This document shows, piece after piece, positions 6,539 to 7,047 of a stretch of DNA of 7,047 nucleotides. Under the pieces are notes generated by a model. The model was not told where the DNA came from. It ran no database searches and saw only the letters and a list, made by a program, of their open reading frames with translations. The DNA lies in assembly GCA_018644745.1 (NCBI GenBank), contig JABGPX010000635.1, positions 1 to 7,047 on the forward strand, read 5' to 3'. The position numbers and the translations under genes are program-made. The DNA is from Spirochaetales bacterium. Its GTDB lineage: Bacteria; Spirochaetota; Spirochaetia; ARS1246. Each line of letters starts with the position of its first letter. Within the stretch, counting starts at the first letter, position 1.

Positions 6539-6568
6539 CAGGGCTTTTACCCTGTTAGCCTTTTTTTT
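6539..6568 (+). terminator. Terminator-like hairpin plus T8, plus strand
   Basis: CAGGG (6539-6543) pairs with CCCTG (6550-6554). An alternative stem GGGCT (6541-6545) / AGCCT (6557-6561) directly abuts a run of eight T (6561-6568). The second form resembles a weak intrinsic terminator for rightward transcription. No gene upstream reads rightward, so it would end antisense transcripts coming through hipBA, or be a remnant. Confidence 0.3.
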
Positions 6569-6684
6569 GCGGCCAAACAAAAGGAGGCATTGAAATACGC
6601 GACAGTAGTGGCAGCATATTATTATGATTCTATGCAGCCGACATCAGTGTGATTCCATCTGGTACGAGACGAACTTCTTGCTAT
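6569..6684. other. Short gene-poor stretch with an isolated Shine-Dalgarno sequence
   Basis: A full AAGGAGG (6581-6587) stands before a 20-codon frame, TTG 6590 to TGA 6650-6652, reading (L)KYATVVAAYYYDS. The TTG is only 2 bp from the SD, too close for normal use, and there is no ATG at a proper distance. The first residues faintly recall the KYxVVI opening of HicB antitoxins, which would suit the HicA-like fragment downstream, but the match is too short to call. Confidence 0.2.
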
Positions 6685-6801
6685 AAAAAGAAAATCCCTA
6701 GGAATCTCAGCGACCGTGATTTAACAAAAGTCGTGACGGTGAAGTTTGATTACCGAATTGTACAAGAAACGAGATGGCTCGAATCAACGCCGAGTCCGTA
6801 G
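6685..6801 (+). pseudogene. hicA: HicA-like toxin remnant (N-terminal fragment)
   Basis: The frame reads KKKIPRNLSDRDLTKV, then KFDYRIVQET, then RWLESTPSP and TAG (6799-6801). HicA mRNA interferases open with a very similar pattern, (K)IPR-(D/N)-LS-x-(K/R)-DL-x-KAL-x-(K/R)-F/L-G-Y/F-x-V-x-R/Q-x-T-G-S-H, a small dsRBD-like fold whose His in GSH is catalytic. Here the match stops at QET, and GSH-IRL is replaced by RWLES. The DYRIV segment also seems to carry one extra residue before it. No ATG precedes KKIP in this frame, so it cannot be normally started. I read it as a decayed hicA, probably damaged by insertion, deletion or frameshift. Chance similarity over about 28 residues remains possible. 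It lies upstream of the broken mazF. Confidence 0.42.
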
Positions 6802-6851
6802 AATTCAACGAGGAAGCTCTCGACACTATCGATTACCAGGTTGAAAAATGA
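6774..6851 (+). CDS. Short ORF overlapping mazF start, possible antitoxin remnant
   Basis: ATG 6774 to TGA 6849-6851 encodes 25 residues, starting [20 protein letters not shown] and ending YQVEK. Its stop overlaps the mazF ATG as ATGA, the usual arrangement between an antitoxin and its toxin. The acidic composition suits an antitoxin C-terminus, which binds the basic toxin. Antitoxins are normally 65-90 residues, and the frame is closed by TGA at 6747-6749, so if this is the antitoxin only its end survives. It overlaps the HicA-like frame in a different phase. I recognise no family. Confidence 0.35.
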   Translation: MARINAESVEFNEEALDTIDYQVEK

Positions 6852-7047
6852 GACGAGGCGACATCTACCGGGTCAGGAAGCCATCTTCGGCAGATCCCAG
6901 GCGACAGAGGGATTTCGTCGTGGTAAGCCGCCAGGTTCTGATCGACTCAGACTATGCCGCGGTGATATGTGCGTCGGCGTACACGAAGGGCCCAGGTCTG
7001 AGTACATAGGTCAGTGTGGGCGCCGCCGAGGGATTGAAGCATGATAG
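6848..7047 (+). pseudogene. mazF: MazF/PemK-family mRNA interferase, interrupted by an in-frame TAG; cut by window edge
   Basis: MazF/PemK toxins are ribosome-dependent or -independent endoribonucleases that cut mRNA at short motifs. From ATG 6848 the product reads [14 protein letters not shown], then [23 protein letters not shown], then KGPGLST, a close fit to the family's first half (RGDIY opening, [11 protein letters not shown] strand, VICA). Codon 54 is TAG (7007-7009), and the same frame continues with VSVGAAEGLKHD, which again fits the family (GLST-Q-V-x-VG-x-EGLKH). Family members usually have Gln at the stop position, so one CAG to TAG change explains it. The product would be 53 residues of a family of about 110, losing the second half of the SH3-like barrel, and should be inactive unless the stop is read through. 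RBS support is weak (AGG 6838-6840). Rightward; the gene continues past 7047, so its end is unseen. Confidence 0.8.

Noticed and set aside
6590..6652. HicB N-terminus after the AAGGAGG at 6581
   Set aside because: Only about six residues fit loosely and the start is too close to the SD; kept as a comment only.
6841..7044. 67-codon frame from TTG 6841
   Set aside because: It is the other phase of mazF; the mazF frame has the conserved residues while this one is Arg/Gly-rich without motif.
1..7047. CRISPR array, tRNA, rRNA or insertion sequence
   Set aside because: No spaced repeat series, cloverleaf, rRNA motif or transposase frame was found on either strand.

Overview
The window (about 7 kb, roughly balanced base composition) looks like bacterial accessory or mixed chromosomal DNA. 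No ribosomal or single-copy marker gene is present, so lineage cannot be fixed. Free-standing Shine-Dalgarno sites, sigma70-type promoter hexamers and a stand-alone ALDH4-type P5C dehydrogenase fit many bacteria, spirochaete-like or other environmental groups included; that placement is a guess.

Left part (1-4440), metabolic genes. A P5C dehydrogenase (proline/arginine catabolism) runs off the left edge on the minus strand. Divergent from it is an EamA/DMT 10-helix transporter, whose start is best placed at a GTG at 1333, downstream of an exact copy of AGGAG. The 174 bp between the two starts hold a long inverted repeat (16-17 nt arms) and a 14-bp direct repeat, one copy of which is the transporter's ribosome-binding region. 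Convergent with the transporter is a large cytoplasmic heparinase II/III-like polysaccharide lyase on the minus strand (725 aa). A hairpin lies over its stop codon.

Middle (4441-4885): about 445 bp without a convincing gene. One 38-codon plus-strand ORF is the only candidate.

Right part (4886-7047), toxin-antitoxin modules. An intact hipB-hipA pair on the minus strand is separated by 3 bp. Its promoter has perfect TTGACA and TATAAT hexamers (16-bp spacer), placed so that the hipB mRNA should be almost leaderless. A pair of 10-bp direct repeats 30 bp apart brackets the promoter and is a good candidate for the HipB operator. Head-to-head with hipBA, on the plus strand, are what look like decayed modules: a HicA-like N-terminal fragment that loses the family's GSH segment, a 24-codon ORF, and a MazF/PemK toxin. 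The mazF reading frame matches its family on both sides of an in-frame TAG (7007-7009), so it appears broken by one nonsense change; it then runs off the right edge.

The genes do not form one pathway. The dehydrogenase and transporter share a regulatory interval and might be co-controlled; the lyase is a separate catabolic gene; the right third is a toxin-antitoxin island with one live module and at least one dead one. I see no clear evidence for a wholly new multi-gene system. The most notable items are the interrupted mazF, the hicA remnant, the near-leaderless hipBA promoter with paired operators, and the repeat architecture upstream of the transporter.
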